Origin: an uncultured Collinsella sp.
GTDB lineage: Bacteria > Actinomycetota > Coriobacteriia > Coriobacteriales > Coriobacteriaceae
NCBI GenBank assembly: GCA_902478885.1
Contig: CABSMS010000086.1
Location: 1-8,703, forward strand
DNA length: 8,703 bases
Reading direction: 5' to 3'
The notes below the pieces were generated by a model, which made no database searches, was not told the DNA's origin, and worked only from the letters and a program-made list of their open reading frames with translations. The translations under genes were made by a program, and so were the position numbers. Within the stretch, counting starts at the first letter, position 1. Each line of letters starts with the position of its first letter. Below, piece after piece: positions 6,104 through 8,703 of the stretch.

Positions 6104-8686
6104 CTACTTCTTCTTTTTGCTTGGCATCGAGACTTTGATGCCTTGGGCGGACTTGGTCACGCGAGAGCGCTTGGCTCCCGTGGACTTCTTTTTCTTGGGC
6201 TGGGCCTGGGCCACGCCCTCGAGCGCACGGACCTCGGCCTCGCGAGCGGTGCGATCTTCGCGGCGCTGCGCCATGTCGGCGGCGACGCGCTTGGCAAAAC
6301 GCTCGGCCGTCGAACCCGTCGAGCTCACCTTGCCGCCACCGCGACCCAGGTGGACGCGCACACCACGGCCAAAACCAGTTGCGGCATGACGACGACGCGG
6401 CTTGAGCGAATCCATCATCGTGGCGAGCTTAAAGAACACCGAGCAGGTAAAGACCACGATAACAGCCAAAATAACCATCTGGCCCATCGACAGGTTGGCG
6501 ATGGACAGCAGCCCCGGGAACCCGATAACGCCCACCAGGATGCCGGCGACTACAAACACAAAGAGCACCACACGTAAGGGCGTGAGAGGCTGCGAGATGC
6601 GCCAGATCAGGCTGACGCTCGCCGCGCACGACGTAAGCAGGCACATCGTAGACAGCGTGAGCTGGTTAAAGCCAAACACGCGCGCCACAAAGATATCGAG
6701 CGCCGCGGCCAAAATGACCGCAATCGACGCCGTCAGTGCCCGCTTGAGCACGTTCGTCAGGAACGACCCTTTCACGCGAGCATTGTTGGGCTCCAAACCC
6801 AGCACAAAGCCCGGCGCGCCGATGCAGAAGAAGTTGATGAGCGTCATCTGGATGGGCTCGAAGGGATACGGCGGCAGCGCAATGCACAGCGCCGCCAGGC
6901 CCATCGAGAACAGCGTCTTGGTCAGGAACAGCGAGGCCGAACGCTGCAGGTTGTTGATGGAGCGACGGCCCTCGGCCACCACGGCGGGCATCGAGGCAAA
7001 GTCGTTGTCAACGAGTACGATCTCGGCCACGTTGCGCGCGGCATCGGAGCCGGCCGCCATGGCAACGGAGCAGTCGGCCTCCTTGAGAGCCAGCACGTCG
7101 TTGACGCCGTCGCCCGTCATGGCCACGGTGTGCTCGCGGCGCTTGAGCGCCTGCACGAGCTCGCGCTTCTGCTGCGGGGTCACACGACCAAAGACATGGT
7201 AGCGGTCCACTGCGGCATCGAGCTTGGCCGGCGTATCGAGCGTCGTGGCGTCCACATAAGCGTCCGCCCCCGGCACGCCCACCACGCGCGCGATCGACGA
7301 CACCGTACGCGGGTCGTCGCCGCTGATCACGTTGAGGGTCACGCCCTGCTCGTTAAAGTAGCCGATGGTCTCGGCCGCCGAGGTACGAATCTCGTCGCGG
7401 ATGGTCACAAATCCCACGGGCTCGGCCTCGCCCACCATATCCCCATCGGGCGTAAAGCCGTCCACGCGCGCCACCACGAGCACGCGGCAGGTATCGGCAA
7501 GCTCGGCGACACGGTTCTCGACCTGGGCAAACGCACGATCAGAGAGCACAAATTGCGCGGCGCCCATTACGTAGGAGCCCTGCGCAAAAGAAGCGCCGCT
7601 CCATTTTTTAGACGACGAGAATGGAATGACCGACAGCGGCTCGGACACCTCGACCGGGCGATCGGCGTAATAGTTGAGCAGCGCCTGGCAGGTCTCGTTG
7701 GCATCGGCCGAAGTCGCACGTGCCACGTTAGCCAGCGCAAAATCGAGCACTGTGGTATCGACGGGAACAGCCGCCTCGTCCGAGTCCACGCCAAAGCCAA
7801 CACCCTCAACAGGCAGCGGATACGTGCCCTCGACCTCCATACGGCCCGACGTGATGGTGCCCGTCTTGTCCAGGCACAGCACGTCGACGCGAGCGAGCGT
7901 CTCGATGCAGTAGAGCTGCTGTGCCAGCACCTTGCGGCGGGCCAGGCGCACCGTGGCGATGGCGAGCACCGACGAGGTCAGCAGCACCAGGCCTTGCGGG
8001 ATCATGCCCAGCAGGGCACCCACCGTGGACAGCAGCGCCGACGAAGGCACATGACCAGCCAACAGCTCGGAGAAGCACCACGAAAGCGCGCTATCGCCCG
8101 GGGTTCCCGCGGCATCCCACAGCTCGCTCACACTCGAGGCAAACAACGCCAAACCGAGCGGGATCATGATGATGCTCGCAAAGCGCACGATGGCGTTAAG
8201 CGCGTTCATGATCTCGGAATTGACCTTTTTGACGTATTTGGCCTCGTTATTGATCTTAGCCACGTAGTTGTCGGCGCCGACATGGATCACGCGAGCGCGC
8301 AGCAGGCCCGAGTCGATAAAACTGCCGCTCATGAGCTCGGAACCGGGCTGCTTCTTAATAAGGTCGCTCTCGCCCGTCAGCAGGCTCTCGTTCACGAGCG
8401 CTTCGCCGGAAACCACCACGGCGTCAGCGGGAATCTGGTCGCCGCGCCCCAGGCGGATGATGTCGTCGAGCACGATCTGGTCCAAGTCGAGCTCCACCTC
8501 GGCACCGTCGCGCACCGCGATGGCCTTCTTAGAGGTCAGCAGCGTGAGCTTATCGACCATCTTCTTGGACCGCATGGATTGAATGACGCCAATAGCGGTA
8601 TTGAGGAACACCACAAACAGGAACGTCAGGTTCTTAAACGAACCGGTCAAAATGACCAGGAACGCCAAGATCACGTTGATCAAATT
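6104..8686 (-). CDS. P-type cation-transporting ATPase, CtpE-like (N-terminus missing)
   Basis: This ATP-driven cation pump keeps 860 genome-encoded residues; the N-terminal part before membrane helix 1 is cut off by the contig end. Numbering from the first genomic residue (Asn), the order is: helices 1-2 (about 1-37), actuator domain with T-G-E-S (104-107), helices 3-4, phosphorylation motif D-K-T-G-T with catalytic D273, nucleotide-binding domain with K-W-S-G (361-364), the hinge motif T-G-D-G-V-N-D (524-530) and helices 5-10 (about 582-755). K-W-S-G and the helix-6 region ending G-L-E-P-N resemble the actinobacterial CtpE/streptococcal calcium-type group, so Ca2+ or another divalent cation is the likely substrate, not proven. 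Helix 4 reads I-P-Q-G-L where most relatives have P-E-G-L. A basic tail of about 100 residues follows helix 10 and ends in a run of lysines. An apparent GTG start at 8701 with M-Y-K-R-Q is adapter sequence, not protein. Confidence 0.92.
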   Translation of the reverse strand, partial: NLINVILAFLVILTGSFKNLTFLFVVFLNTAIGVIQSMRSKKMVDKLTLLTSKKAIAVRDGAEVELDLDQIVLDDIIRLGRGDQIPADAVVVSGEALVNESLLTGESDLIKKQPGSELMSGSFIDSGLLRARVIHVGADNYVAKINNEAKYVKKVNSEIMNALNAIVRFASIIMIPLGLALFASSVSELWDAAGTPGDSALSWCFSELLAGHVPSSALLSTVGALLGMIPQGLVLLTSSVLAIATVRLARRKVLAQQLYCIETLARVDVLCLDKTGTITSGRMEVEGTYPLPVEGVGFGVDSDEAAVPVDTTVLDFALANVARATSADANETCQALLNYYADRPVEVSEPLSVIPFSSSKKWSGASFAQGSYVMGAAQFVLSDRAFAQVENRVAELADTCRVLVVARVDGFTPDGDMVGEAEPVGFVTIRDEIRTSAAETIGYFNEQGVTLNVISGDDPRTVSSIARVVGVPGADAYVDATTLDTPAKLDAAVDRYHVFGRVTPQQKRELVQALKRREHTVAMTGDGVNDVLALKEADCSVAMAAGSDAARNVAEIVLVDNDFASMPAVVAEGRRSINNLQRSASLFLTKTLFSMGLAALCIALPPYPFEPIQMTLINFFCIGAPGFVLGLEPNNARVKGSFLTNVLKRALTASIAVILAAALDIFVARVFGFNQLTLSTMCLLTSCAASVSLIWRISQPLTPLRVVLFVFVVAGILVGVIGFPGLLSIANLSMGQMVILAVIVVFTCSVFFKLATMMDSLKPRRRHAATGFGRGVRVHLGRGGGKVSSTGSTAERFAKRVAADMAQRREDRTAREAEVRALEGVAQAQPKKKKSTGAKRSRVTKSAQGIKVSMPSKKKK

Positions 8687-8703
8687 CTGTCTCTTATACA
8701 CAT
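8687..8703 (-). other. Nextera mosaic-end adapter remnant (not genomic)
   Basis: The last 17 bases, CTGTCTCTTATACACAT, are the reverse complement of the Nextera mosaic end. Read on the minus strand they place a false GTG start and the residues M-Y-K-R-Q in front of the ATPase fragment. Genomic sequence ends at 8686. Confidence 0.97.

Overview
The window is a contig of about 8.6 kb with sequencing-adapter sequence left on both ends (1-45 and 8687-8703). Only about 46-8686 is genomic. All genes are on the minus strand and are tightly packed. The high GC content, the frequent TTG/GTG starts and the actinobacterial-type proteins suggest Coriobacteriia, probably Collinsella or a close gut relative. 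That assignment is by recognition only and was not searched.

In transcription order (right to left) the window holds: a P-type cation-transporting ATPase cut at its N-terminus by the contig end (8686-6104); a membrane protein with two N-terminal zinc ribbons (6000-4858); a cytoplasmic cyclophilin-type peptidyl-prolyl isomerase (4750-4208); a TPR-repeat single-pass membrane protein (4196-2892); then the cell-shape cluster mreB (2776-1733), mreC (1711-713) and mreD (700-134). Last comes the first 25 codons of a further membrane protein (120-46), by position probably the elongasome penicillin-binding protein 2, cut by the left contig end.

MreB is the actin-like filament of the elongation machinery, and MreC and MreD are its membrane partners. 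The cyclophilin and the TPR protein are 11 bp apart and look co-transcribed from a sigma70-like promoter at 4790-4819. A long hairpin (2837-2869) and a weak promoter candidate separate them from mreB, so the mre genes may be a partly independent unit. The zinc-ribbon gene has its own extended -10 candidate overlapping one copy of a 10-bp direct repeat.

No mobile element, CRISPR array, RNA gene or clearly new system was found. No gene-free stretch exceeds 300 bp. The items most worth checking are the adapter ends and the false protein termini they create, the mreB-upstream hairpin, the repeated pair in front of the zinc-ribbon gene, the two single-pass proteins with cytoplasmic adaptor domains beside mreBCD, and the Glu-to-Gln change and long basic tail of the ATPase.
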